DNA of 64,000 nucleotides from Polytrichum commune. Its lineage: Eukaryota > Streptophyta > Polytrichopsida > Polytrichales > Polytrichaceae. Shown piece by piece: positions 46,758 through 59,309 of this stretch. The notes beneath the pieces were generated by a model, which saw only the letters and a list, made by a program, of their open reading frames with translations, had not been told where the DNA came from and ran no database searches. A program made the translations under genes and the position numbers. The stretch lies in contig OX485809.1 in assembly GCA_950295325.1 (NCBI GenBank), positions 17,424,001 to 17,488,000 of the forward strand, written 5' to 3'. Every line of letters starts with the position of its first letter. The stretch's first letter is position 1.

Positions 46758-47166
46758 CACGGGGAGGTCACTCCATCAACGTTGAAAACCACTTGTGAAC
46801 AAAAAAAAAATCTACTTTTTCTAAGTTGCATCAACAAAATGAGTCAAACTTTTATCAAAAAAAATTTATGAGTACATATACATGGTATCTATTACATAAT
46901 AAAAATTGATAACCAAAATTGATAATTTGTTTTTTCTAGAAAACATACCGTTTCTAACTAGAATGACGCATAATTGAACTAAAACAATTACTAGAAAAAA
47001 TGGAGATGACCGAAAATTTCAAATAATATACAAACGATATTATCAATGGATATGTGTATATAGAAAAAATATCATAATTTTTAAATTATCTATGGCATAT
47101 AATATAGGGGTAGCAAACTTTGTTCGCACGTGGTTTTCAACTTGACAATGGAGTGACCTCCCCGTG
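46758..47166. mobile_element. hAT-like MITE, copy 1, 8-bp target duplication
   Basis: Ends CACGGGGAGGTCACTCCAT and the complement ending CCTCCCCGTG. Flanked by atccccat at 46750-46757 and 47167-47174. Interior AT-rich, 409 bp, no transposase. It matches 48622-49027 in the same orientation. Confidence 0.85.
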
Positions 47167-47174
47167 ATCCCCAT

Positions 47175-48621
47175 GGGCACCATGGGTTGTGAGATCTCAA
47201 CGTGACAAAACAAACGTGCAAACAAAGTACCAAACATAACATATAAACTAGAGTTTGAGGCGGTAAAGGCGCCAAGCAGGTTTGAAGCCTTCTATAAGCC
47301 CTAGGGACCCTTGCTTGGCCAAGAAGGACTTTACACTAGCGCTTGAGGGCCCATGGCGGTTCATATCTAAAATTCTTATTAGCTGAAAATGTCAAGGCCA
47401 TCCAGCTTAATTTTACAATAGAGTGTGAAGGGCTCATTCAAACAAATAAAATATAACATGCATGTATCCCTACATGACATGGAATGGATAATGTTCCAAG
47501 GTTTTTTGTAGGACCTAAGACCCATGCGAACTTGTCTAGGAGGGAGAAAGGGCAAGAGGAAATAGGAGGGGGGGGGGCAACTTAACACCAAAGCTTGTGG
47601 GCCCATGACCATTGATTCATCAAATCTTTCATTGTGGGAAGTTAACCAAACCGTCCAACTTCAATTTACACCAGAGTTTGAGACATTAAGAAACCAAAAA
47701 AATTGAATCAATAAATTAATCTACATAATTTCTACATGACATGCAATGAGTATCATTCCATGATCTACATGATTTGGGCATCAAAACAATCACCTCAGAA
47801 AGGTGGGTCTAACATAAAACCATGATGCTTCAATTTTACAAATTTTGTTGGCTCTGTCTATAGGACAGAGTCTATGCATCAACTTCTAAGTTTCAAGAGC
47901 AAATTTCCTAACCACTTTGTGTTCACACTTGGACATTACTTGTTCATGTTTTTTTGGTCCAATTTATTTAATGTGGATGGTGAAAGCTTGCAACCTTGGA
48001 CAACTAACCAGCTAATTCAACTAATAATTAACTAGTTGCCTTTCATAACTATAGTTGTTCATGATGTGACCTGCCAAAAAATGTAGTCAACTATAGTTGT
48101 TCTAAAATCCACTTAATTGTAGTTTATATATATATATATATATAGTTAACTTTAGTTGTTCCCTAAAATGTATTGAAAAAAAACTAATTGACTATAGTTG
48201 GTTATAGGTATAATAAATAGTCATGATTTGGGATGAGCAAAGTGTACAACTATAATTATAGTTTTTCATAAGAAAGGACAGAGCCTCACGGTTCTACCGT
48301 TTTCTTGTTATTATTATTATTATTATTATTAAGAAGGGTCCACATAAATTATATGATAATAATAGAAACAAATAATTAGGTAAAATAACCCAAGGCCCAT
48401 TGTATGTCTCAACATTGCTTTGAAAGCCCGTCACCACACAAAACTCAGGTTCAATTGTCTATTGTGCGGCCTTTGGATGAGTCGAGGGCCATCAAAATTT
48501 CATGGTCACGGCCAAATGGACGAGGGGAAGGGTGAGAGAAAGGATGGAGAGTAGAGGGAGGGGTGGGGGACCTATGGGAGGGACCTAGCACCAATGCCAT
48601 CAAGACCAGGTGATGTCAACT
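47175..48621. other. No gene; repeat fragments, poly(G) 47568-47577, (TA)n 48128-48143, (TTA)n 48308-48331
   Basis: Contains two fragments of the 'cttgagggcccatg' dispersed repeat (about 47340-47420 and 47586-47690), short microsatellites and an 'aactatagttg' word repeated several times between 48040 and 48260. No coding frame is supported. Confidence 0.45.
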
Positions 48622-49027
48622 CATGGGTAGATCACTCCATTGTCAAGTTGAACACCACGTGCGACCAAAAAAAATCTTCTTTTGGTAAGTTGCGCCACCA
48701 AAATGGGTCAAAATTTTATCAAATTTTTTCATGAGTAGATATACACAGTACCTATGACATAGTCAAAAGTGGTACCTAAATTTGATGATTTGTTTTTTTC
48801 ATAAAACATACCATTTCTAACTAGAATGACACAGAATTGAACTAAAACAATTACTAAAAAAAAAGATGACTAAAAATTTCAAAAAAGTATACAAAAGATA
48901 CTATCAATGGTTATGTATATGTAGAAAAAATATCATAAATTTTAAAATTATATATGGCATGTAATATAGGGGTAGCAAACGTTGTCCTCACGTGGTGTCA
49001 ACTTGACAATGAAGTGACCTCCCCGTG
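48622..49027. mobile_element. hAT-like MITE, copy 2, 8-bp target duplication
   Basis: Same family and orientation as 46758-47166. Flanked by a perfect tgtcaact at 48614-48621 and 49028-49035. The left terminus is mutated (catgggtagatcactcc) while the right is intact (gacctccccgtg). Length 406 bp. Confidence 0.87.
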
Positions 49028-49035
49028 TGTCAACT

Positions 49036-51884
49036 GTTGTGTTGCCCACGTTGTACGACATGTAGCGGTCACACCGCAATTGTACAATAATAGGGTGTAA
49101 CCGAGGGTGATGATAACCATGCTAGTATAGTTGTGACCTTCCTTTAAAAAAATTGTCTCCACATGCTCATGTTGCATGCAACAAGTGCAACTTTGTGTAT
49201 TTTTATTAGTATGAATGTGTATGGCTTCCCGACCTATCAAGTTCGCATACCTATTTTGGCCCACTCTTCATGTTATGGTCCACAGTTCAATGCCATATAG
49301 GCCAATGCATATCTACTATTCACCTTCATCACAACTTCCACAAAGGAGGGAATAATTTGGAGGTTGTAAGGCAAGGTAAACAATCATTGCAATAATTTGG
49401 ATGTATAATAGTATTGTAGTGATGTGTAGTTTGTGATTTTTCTATTGTTATGTTTCGTTGATATCTATGTAGGATAATTGCGAATGCCTATGTGGTTATT
49501 GAAAGAGTCAAATAATCTTCACTTCATTTTGAGCTCTTATCAGTTTTAAAATATCAACTCAACTTTGATTATGTCATATTGAAATATTTGTGTGATTCTT
49601 GAAACCACATAAGAATATTGTGCAATTACATGTTGGTCTCTTTTCAAAGATAGAGGATGCAATGAAGAAACTCTACTAATTTACAACTACTTGTCAAAAA
49701 GTTTAGAATCAACAGCATGAGTGCTCCTCATGGACAGAGAATTAAAGGATAATTGAGCTCATACGATGCCTAGTCCCATAAAATGGCACCAGTGAATTAT
49801 GTAAAACTTTACTTTAATATTTTAATTACTATTATATTATACTAAAGTACGATATCATGAGTGACTATTAGAAATATTTAATTATGGGAAGAAACTTTCA
49901 TTTCTATCTTGAGTATTGAAGGATATGGGTAATTTAAAGGGGTCACATGCGGTCATGGATAAGTATTGAAAGGGGGGGGGGGGATTTGAAGCACCCTTAA
50001 ATGGGGTGATTTTCTGCAACTAAGTTACATCAAGTTACATTTCAACCTTGTCAGATACATTTTGATTATACATGAAGGGATGGTACTATTTGCTTGCGAC
50101 CAGGAGACGATTATGGCCATGGGGAAAAACATGTTTCTCCCATGCATGCATAAGTATAAATCCATACATAAAATCATATATCAAATCCTAGAAAAAATCA
50201 TGCTTGACTATAAATATATAACCCAAAATATGAAGGCATATAATCATGACATTACTAAGCATTTAGCTCTCGTTCCATGGGCCTTAAGAATATAATAATG
50301 AGATGCTTGAAAAGTTGAGTTGGGAGATTTAGATTTAGACTGAACTCCTAGCATCTCACTATTATATTTTGAGGATCCATGTCACTGAGTAATGTTATAC
50401 TACACCATCATTGTGCAACTTATGGTCACTTCACCTCTCTTTGAGATGGATTTTTGTATGTGATCCTTCTGAAGCATGTGTACCATACCGTGTATGGGGG
50501 ACCTCAAAATTGTGACTCAATCACAACCTAGTTTTAGATGCAACAAAAATATGAACATAAAAATTGGGTTGTCTTGCATCTAGGAAATTCTTATATGAAA
50601 TCATCGAATGTGTGTACATTGTTGACATGCTAAACTCATGTCTTAACTGATCACTTATTTGATAATGTCTTAATTGATGGTGATCCATACTGCACTAAGT
50701 CATCGACTTCAAAAACACATGCAACCCTAGATAATTTCTTCACACCTCATGTGTGACTCCAAAGTTCCATACTAATGTGCAATTACGTTGTCCCACACTA
50801 AGTATCAACATTAAATGTTATTTTGAATATTTTGTACCATAAGTCACATAAGGCATTCCATTGGTAGATTTCTATTAGAAATTTCTCAAAGATACATGTA
50901 TAAATCAAAGTGAGGTTTCTCATGCTAAAGACAGAAAAAAATAAAAAAATAAAAAAATACTATAGATTTATCTAGAGAGATTCTTTAAGCATTGGATGCA
51001 TTTGTCAATATAAACAAGTGGAAAATAGAACATTTCCACCTACTACCAACATAAACATAAGTATTCTAAAACATGGGCCAATCAGTCATTTTCCCGTATC
51101 CAAGCTTTTACAATGCGAAAGTGAAGATGGAGTCAACACATTCATTTGGGAATCAAATGTTATTAAAAGGAAGTATACTTCCACATGTGGTGGTGGTGCT
51201 AGTAAGACATCTCCATCGGCATTAAAGTACGTTAGAAGTCCCTCTTAAATAAGGTATATTTGTCACATTCGTGTATGAGTGGTGATCTCAAATTGATATA
51301 CCTAATGAAAAACCACCACAACATGGACCTAATCCACAAACTCGGTTCAAGATTTTGAAAACCTCACTGAGGAGTCATAAATAACATTTATGATCTTCTG
51401 TTGTTAAGAGTAGATGGGATGGCAACCAATGTTGGTCCGGTATATAAGTGAATGTATGGCGTCAATAATCAACATCAATAATGGTGTCATAGAACTTACT
51501 TGTAAATATCAAAATTGTAGTACCAATCAAATACTCATACCGTGAAGTCTCTCAAAGAGGGATGAAACTGTAGGTTTGATCCTTCTTTGAGAAATTTCCT
51601 ATTAAATGCTCATTAGCTTGTCATGTTTAGAAGACTATTTTGAAAGTTGGGTGAAACTTTTTCTGCCTCTCAAACTCCAAGAGAATTTTAAGATCTAAAA
51701 TAGAGTATGCAAATAGGATGCACAGTTCTAATTCCGGATCGACCTATGCAAAGGCTAGCCTAGACCACCCATCCTAGTAAGACAAGCTAGAAAGCCAATT
51801 TTTAATAGCCCAACACCACTACTTGTGTATAAGTAATCTAAGCATTAACAAAACTCGGGTGACTTTGTGTTAATTCTCATAAAC
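49036..51884. other. No gene recognised; poly(G) 49972-49983
   Basis: Nearly 3 kb of AT-rich DNA. Short frames (for example 51018-51248) lack motifs. A short inverted word pair around 'gagatgctt... agcatctcactattatat' occurs at 50300-50370. Confidence 0.45.
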
Positions 51885-51887
51885 TCA

Positions 51888-52391
51888 AGGCCACTTCACA
51901 CACGAGCCAAGAGCTGTGACTATGAAATTGTGAGAGCCCAAAAGAAAGTGTCCAAAGGCCGTCCCAACACACCTTCAAAATCATGTAGTGTGATCACGGA
52001 CCCTCAAGTGTAGTGTGAAGTCACATGTGACCATACCCTCAGCCAAATATTATTTCAATAAATTTCTATTCATGCGGGTCCTCACACATGATAAAATAAA
52101 ATAAATCAACGGTTATGAGCGTTCGGAGTGCCATGGTCTCCTAGTTTTGTGTTAGACCTACCTCCAAAAGATGGTTTATGAACGCAGTCCAAGTGACCAT
52201 GAAACATGATCCAATCGATGCCATGTAAGAATCCATGTAGACTCTACATCCACCTTGCATTCACATATATACTCCATTGGCCCCTCAAGCGTAGTGTGAA
52301 GCGGCGAACTTGGACCGGCTCCGCCTTTTCCACCAATGAGAGTGCTTGAAGTGTACTGGTCACGGGCTCTCAGTCTCGTGTGTGAAGTGGG
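51888..52391 (-). mobile_element. Harbinger-like MITE, family H1, short form, inverted
   Basis: Left end aggccacttcacacacgagc preceded by TCA; right end gtgtgtgaagtgggg, with the terminal CCC lost. Interior is the complement of 12078-12577. Confidence 0.7.
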
Positions 52392-52399
52392 GACTACTA

Positions 52400-54385
52400 C
52401 ACCCATGGTCTCCTCGGCTTTACTTCACAAAAATAACTCTAATGCCTCACAACAATTGGCAAGCATTTTTCCAGCTTTAAAAAAACATGATATATGCAAG
52501 CCTACCAGTCAATTCAGGTGATGCACATGTTGACATAAAAGAAAAAGTATAATCAAATGGTCAAGCCCCTCACCACTAGATATCCATGATTGACGAATCT
52601 AGAGTGTCCTTAACCGTTGTACTTCCCGAGCGTCTACCTACTTCCAATGACGTCACGAGCGTCACAAGTATTTTAGATGCGTTATTATTCCGAGCTAGGC
52701 TCGCTCTTTGTTCCTTTCCCGACATAGTTATGACTCCGGTAACTACTATGCCTATAATGGAATTGTTGCCCATTATGAACCCTAGTTTCATGGGTATGGC
52801 ATTACGGGACATAGGCGAGATCCTAGTGTTGCCAAGACATCTTCCGGTTTTACTTCATTAAATTGTGGAGTGCTCTTTAAAATGATGGGTACTTTTCCCC
52901 GAAGTCTTGAACTTCGACCGGTTATTTCTCAAACTCCACCGGTTCATCTATATCAAGCATGCCGAGATCGACAATCGCTACCTTTTAAAAAAATCTTTGA
53001 ACGTGCTATGCTTTGGATATTGAACCCCGGGTCCGGCCCACCTTAGTTGTTCATCCCTTGTAGAGTGAACAATCCTCAAGTTGAATACTGTTCATTTTGA
53101 GAAGGGTAGCCCAACATGAGAGGAGAACGTTCTCACAAGATTCTCGGCACTGTGGATGCAACACCCTAGTGTTTAATAATGTGATGGTATGTGGATGGCA
53201 ACTACAAGAGAAACGTGAGGGTTTTCTCTCCAACTTAAAATACTCCATGTTGTGAATTTCCTCTCTAAACTACATCAAACGTCATGTGCTTGCACAAAGT
53301 GATGGCGTAATATACTAGGAACTATGCTTGAAATGTGGCAAGTTTCTTGTGTGCAGTGAGGCCACATGTCCTGCTACAGTTGGGCTAAGGCTTAAAATTA
53401 GACCAGACTTCTTAAATTCTTGACGGGTTCCTACCTATCTTGGACCAGTGTACATGTGAATGCATGGTATCAATAATCAAACAAAGACAATGGCATCAAA
53501 GAACGTACCTATAGGTGTCGAAATTGTAACACCAATCAAATACCGATGTTCGGTGGGTTTGTCAAGGTGAGAGAATCTTTGCATACCTGACTCATGATCT
53601 AGGTCAATACCATTCTTATACCATATTGATACTAGTACGATTTTACCTGGATATGAAGGTCCATGCATGATATATATGCATCCAAATGGTACCATCAAAA
53701 ACCTATACCCCACTAGTATATAAAAAAAATGTAACATTCTTCATCATAGATACCCGAATGGTATTTAAGAAAAAACGATGCCGGTCCAACATTGGTTCCT
53801 ACTTACATAATCATTTTCTTGGCTTTCTTAAATAGACCCATTTTCTTGAGTCGACACATGGTTGGTCCCCATGTTTCCGTATTCACTTAACATATTGTAT
53901 AAGTGGCACACGAACTTGGTGCCGCTTGTTAAGTGAATAGCATAAGCTAAGCGGTGCTTTTGAGGGTATAAAATTCTTCTTTGTCAATGAAGGCTTTCCG
54001 CCCACAAGTGACGATGGAAGTGCCTCCTCACTAGCCCCACTTGTTGCAACTTGTTGCCTTTTGGTGATACCGCGTGTCATATTTCACGTTTTTGTGCATT
54101 GGTTGTGACACATGGCGCAAGGGGAGGAAGGAAGGGATTTGTGGGTGGGTGGGGGGGGGGGGTGGAGTAATTTTTCTTAGGAAAAAGAAGAATAAAAAAA
54201 TTGGTCTTATCAAATCACACACATGGCCCAAAGGGTTCGGTGTGTCTATGTAACCTCGTCTATTAGGAAGGGGAAACACAACACACAACATTTCTTTCCC
54301 CTTCCAGTCCGATGATTTGACTCATGGTAATGGCATCATGGGTGTTAAATTAGTTTAGTGGACTGTAGTTGGAATGAATTACCTA
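52400..54385. other. No gene recognised; poly(G) 54151-54162
   Basis: A segment at 52580-52865 is more GC- and CpG-rich than its flanks and is open for 92 codons on + and 79 on -, but neither product shows a motif. The rest is AT-rich without structure I can name. Confidence 0.4.
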
Positions 54386-54600
54386 CACTATATATTGTTT
54401 ATAGTGTCATTTCTTGTTTGGAATTACGCATAATTATTTAGTGTGTGTATTTCCCCCCCCCCCCCCAACTAAGGTCAAATTGGTTGTTTGGACATTACAA
54501 AACATTAACATCTTTACTTGGTAAAACATTATGGTAATAGTAACCATGTATAACATTGTGTAACTCCAAATAGTAGGTGACATTAAATCAATATTTAGTG
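54386..54600. mobile_element. CACTAAATAT-terminus MITE, short form, with poly(C)
   Basis: Starts cactatatattgtttatagt, ends caatatttagtg, TA on both sides. Interior 'tggaattacgcataat', 'ggtcaaattggttgtttggac', 'cattgtgtaactccaaatag' matches 10487-10703. A 14-base C tract sits at 54453-54466. Confidence 0.68.
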
Positions 54601-55849
54601 TAGTTTGTTTTTGCAAGAATTGCATATGTTGATCCTTTGAGCCATCTGTAATATTTCATGTTTTTGTGCAATCTATTCTTACACATTAAGCAAGAGCGTG
54701 AAGGAACAGTTTGGGGGGGGGGGTGAAAATAAGTTGCCGAAGAAGAAATTGTCATATCAATATCACACTTGTGGGCCGAGGATTCTGGGTATTTGCTTAA
54801 ACTTATTCATTATGAAGGTGAAAACATAATATGCTTTTATATTTTGAGGATTTAAAGATTCGACTCATGGAAATGGCCTCAAAGATTTTGCATTGGTTTA
54901 GTGAAGTCCAGTTGGAATGAATTCGTCTTCCATTTTTGCCTCTCCATGTTGTGTGTCATGTTTCTATGTACCCATGTTGACGCATTGAGAATGCATTCAA
55001 CAATCATTGTATGCCCTCATGGCTTTCATTTATAAGTTGAATTGACCCCTGAGTCGGGGTCAGAGACCCTGATTTGATCTAGTGGGACTCAATCGAAATG
55101 GACTAACAACAAACTTGGGAGGGACATGTTTTTACATCACCCAACCCCCTATTCAAAATTTTCAACAAGTTGAGCTCATTTTTGGGACTAGTATCACCCT
55201 TTCTAAATTAAACTAAATAAATAATTTCTCATGCATATATAATGAGGGTTTTACATTTTGTTAATGTTGGTAGAGTGCATGTGATTGAGGGTTTTATTGG
55301 ATTTGAATCCATACAAGGACCATATAACAAAAGGAGGTACATTCAATAGGCTCATCAGTGTGACAACTCAATATTATGACTTATCATGTTGACTTATGGT
55401 TCCAAGTTACTAAGACAAAACAAAATTCACTTATTGACATGTGGAGACATGTGGAGTTGTGTGAGCATGTTTGCTACTATTATGGTGTTTTGTACTTGTG
55501 TACTGCACAAATATAGTACATTCATATAGTATGTTTGATCAAATATCATAGTACGGTTGTAGAAAATACAATTTTTATGAATAGCTATGTAATTCGTATT
55601 AATCACACAAACAAGGCTTGAGATTTGTGGTGTCCATGCAAACTCATCCAGTGTGGATGAAGGGACTCTAGTAAAAACAATGAAGGCCCTCCACGGGTTG
55701 CGAGCCAATTTGTTCCAACTGAAGCCCATGGGCCTAAAGCAAGGTCTCTAATGCTATTTCCACTATCTTATGGTCTAAATATAGTAGTTTCATGATATAG
55801 GAGTGCATTATGTTTTCACCTTCTTAATGGACGAGTTCACATTGACATT
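54601..55849. other. No gene recognised; poly(G) 54714-54723
   Basis: AT-rich DNA. No repeat family from elsewhere in the window is clear here. Confidence 0.4.
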
Positions 55850-55852
55850 ACT

Positions 55853-56095
55853 ACACCATTTATGGCATTTAATGTCACATACACTATTTGCTAAGGGCCT
55901 AAATTAGATGCGTAGAGGTGTCAAAGTGTCACGTCTACTAATTGCCAATATGATATTATTCATCAAGATAAGTAAACTTTTTCAGCAAATGATTATCTAA
56001 ATGATGATATTTAGCAGACCACATTGGGATACTTGAGATGATAAGTATGCAATTTAGTATGCAAGAGGAGGATAGAGCATGCTAAAATGAACCAA
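55853..56095. mobile_element. Long-form CACTAAATAT-related remnant, left part
   Basis: Left end actacaccatttatggcatt then taatgtcac, followed by 'caaagtgtcacgtctactaattgcc' shared with 13590-13625, and 'cacattgggatacttgagatgat' shared with about 13693-13717. The right end is missing. Confidence 0.5.
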
Positions 56096-57590
56096 CCTTA
56101 GAACAAGCACTAATTTCAAACTCCAGCACCACAATGTGGTCCACCATCTACCACAAATCCACTAAATCAACTTGAACACAAAAAGAATGTGTTGCAATGA
56201 CTATATGCTAGCCTCAAACCACTAAACTAGCACCAAATCACCAATGCAATGCAAAATATTGGGTGCTACATTATATTTGAGCAAAATGTTGATATTCTTC
56301 ATCCATTCAATGCTCTAGGGTTTTATCAGGGTTTCCTTGGTAGCCGATGCCGCCTAGATCTAGTTTCAAATTTTCATATTATTATTATTATTAGTTTTTT
56401 TGGGGAATGTCACTCAATACATGCATGCATGATGGCATGGATGTCCATGTTCAAACATATTACACCAAAGTATAACCTTGCCCTTGTCCCAAAACATAAC
56501 TATGTTCATGTTCCAAAGGTTCGATGTGTTATAATTCCAAGACTTGAATCTTGGGACATAGGACACAAGCAACGTTCAGAGCGGGTGCCATATTAACCTC
56601 CCATAACTTGAGCTAGAGGTGTTAGAATACACTGTTGTCATTCCATATTTTTTGGTTGGGCCCCATCACTTGCCACAACTAGTGGCAGCGGGTTTACCCT
56701 TCACCTGTTACAAACCTTAGCTCATATAATGTGAGGGGTTGTACTTTACATCAACAATCTTCTCTCTTACCTATTGCAATATTCTTCACTAGCATTTCTT
56801 TGCTTACAAGATTCAAAGAGTAAATGAGACTTGCCAATTCATTTGTTGCTTCTTTCATTCTCAATTCCTCATGTTCATCATCATGGCTTGGCATTCTAGT
56901 CGGCAAGAAAAATCTTGGAGATCCTCTAATTGTTTTGTATGGTTTGGGGATTCATCTCTCTCCACATTGTAGAACCACAAAACGAAGAAAAGTTGAATAA
57001 GGGAATGTGGAAAGCAACAAGCATCAACATGCTAGAGGACAGAGGCAATTGAGAGCCGGGGGAGGAAGACATAGTTCCCTTCATGGGGAACCAATGAAGG
57101 CTTGGGAACCAACAACAAGGTTTGGGAACTGGCAACAAAGGCCTGGGAATCATGAATGAGGTTTGGGGAATGTAGGCGGTGAGAACTTAAGAAGTAGGGA
57201 ACTTAGGGAGTGTGTGAGCTTTAGTTGTCCATTTATAATGGACTATGGATGATGTTAAGTAGATGAGAAACTAACTTTTGGATGATAGTTTCTTGGATGG
57301 ACATAACTACCTTTACCATTTTGGAGTGAATACGGTGAATGAAAGTTCATGAGACAAATATCACATCTATGTATGCACATGAAATGAGTTTTGTGTATCT
57401 TATAGGTACATGAGGATTCAAATAATCTAAATTTCTAATAATATATATATAGATAGAGGAAATTAGAAAACAATATCATACATTAAAATAGGCAATTTGA
57501 AGCTTTAGTAATGTAGGAAGGAAGAGTAACCGCCAAATCCAATCATACATGGATTGTGAAGACTAAAGGAACGATATTGAGTACCTAAAG
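56096..57590. other. No gene recognised
   Basis: Frames up to 115 codons (56249-56596) show no motif. A short (TTA)n run lies at about 56379-56393. Confidence 0.4.
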
Positions 57591-57594
57591 CACC

Positions 57595-57925
57595 ACATTC
57601 GACATCCAACATCTCACGTGAGTGTTCCAATAGTCTTCACAAGAGCATTTGTGAAGACCCTTCAAGACTATTGGGAGCGCAATTCCGGAGAACCTTGAAG
57701 ACTTGGAATCCCTTGAAGACTAAAAGACTTAGAGTTTCACCGGACGGGTTTCAACTTCAAGCTTTAAAGATTTTTTGGCTTCAAGATTTGAAGATTTTTC
57801 CAAGCTTCAAGAATTAGAGATTTTCCAAAACTTTAAGACTTGGAGATCTACCAAGGCATTTGGCCTTCGTACTTAGAGATTTTTACCCGAGGTGCTATTG
57901 CATAAAGACTTGGAAAATTACCGCA
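57595..57925. repeat. Degenerate GAAGACTT / CTTCAAGA repeat block
   Basis: The words gaagactt, cttcaag, agagatttt and ttggagat recur every 15-40 bases across about 330 bp, giving a degenerate tandem pattern. Blocks like this occur in LTRs and untranslated regions of plant retrotransposons, but no LTR boundary or polymerase is seen here. The following 57926-58750 has no gene. Confidence 0.5.
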
Positions 57926-58754
57926 CCCGTCTAAAGGAGGAGCGCGCCCGCGGAGGACCTACAATTCAAATTCAAATTACCCCTTTAAATTTCTAAAGTA
58001 GAGGGGGTCTACAAAGTAACCGAGACCGGAAAAATAGGCTAGAAATCAAATCAACTCAATGGTAGGCTATCGATTGGAAGAGAGACTTGAAGGTGACAAG
58101 AAATTTAAGCAAGGCCATCGAATGGGCATATCGTCCATCCCTCACACGTGGGCATGAGCTAAGGTTTTGCATCATGATAGGAAGAATTACAACAAAGGGT
58201 TTTTGTTAAATAAGGAGGGGACATGCTAATGTCATCTTCATTTCATGAAATTTTGAATGGCTTTCCTTTTCTTTGAAAATGCTTACACAAAAGTTCATGA
58301 CCTTAATTAGAAGGTGGATTTGTTTGCAAGTGCATTGGTCTTATAATCAGTCCATCCTCGGTGTTGGGTCAAGAAGTAACTTATTTGTGAGCAAACCTTG
58401 ACGTTAGTTTCTTGACCCAAAGACAGATCACAAAAACTTTTGTCTTTTCAATCATATGTATAGCAACCTTAATAAACTAGATATTAGTATTGTTTATATG
58501 ATAATAAGTATTTAAATAGTGTGGAATGTCTATAAATTATGCAGGGGTTAACCTAATTGCACATAATAATGTATAGAAGTTAAAACTCAATTGATCCTTT
58601 CTAGTCTCATAGGGGTTGCAAGTTGGGATAGGTTCCTTAGTTGGGTGCACACGTACTTAGGTTTGATAATGCAACCGTATGTTATCCAAAATTACCCCAT
58701 GTGGTCACATTTTTTGTGAAGGCTTGTAAGGCTTATCACGTCCCAGTGGATGAC

Positions 58755-58870
58755 ATTGTTTATGATATTTAGTGTCACTTACTATTTGGAATTATGAGAT
58801 GCCGTACTTTCTTACTATGAATTAGATACTCTATAAAAAAGGTACAAATAGGTACTTTGGACATTATAGA
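58755..58870. mobile_element. CACTAAATAT-family fragment
   Basis: 'tgtttatgatatttagtgtcacttactatttggaattatg' is the left end of the short form; the rest is lost next to the element at 58889. Confidence 0.5.
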
Positions 58871-58888
58871 GAAGAAGAGAGAGAAAGC

Positions 58889-59299
58889 TCGGGGAGTGCA
58901 CTTAAAGTTAAGACTAGGAATCACGTGAGTGCGTACTTTTGACCCCCCTATGTATGTACTAAAAATCATCTAAAATTTGTAAAACAAATATGAGATTGTT
59001 AAACACAATCTAAAGTTCTTGTTGCATAAATTTCAAAAAATAATCAATTGTAAATATTTTTAAATTTATTTTTGAAGCAAAAAACAACGCATTTTCGTTC
59101 AAACTTCTATCATTTTTTAAAATAAAATTTAAAAACTTTTCGTCCTGAAATTTATACCAAGTGATAGATATATACGTAATGATTTGGCACTTAAAAAGTC
59201 TTAATTTAAAAAATATTTTAAGGCCAGGTATTGTAGGGGGTATGCCATTAAAACGCACTCATGTGTATTCCTAATCTTAACTTTAAGTGCACTCCCCGG
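58889..59299. mobile_element. Mutator-like MITE with about 45-bp terminal repeats and 10-bp flanking duplication
   Basis: Left end tcggggagtgcacttaaagt; the right end is the complement, with complementarity over about 45 bp. The direct repeat gagagaaagc lies at 58879-58888 and 59300-59309. Long terminal repeats with a 9-11 bp duplication point to the Mutator superfamily. It has no transposase. Confidence 0.82.
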
Positions 59300-59309
59300 G
59301 AGAGAAAGC

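Noticed and set aside
56249-56596. 115-codon frame on the + strand
   Set aside because: No domain, low-complexity composition and no neighbouring gene structure.
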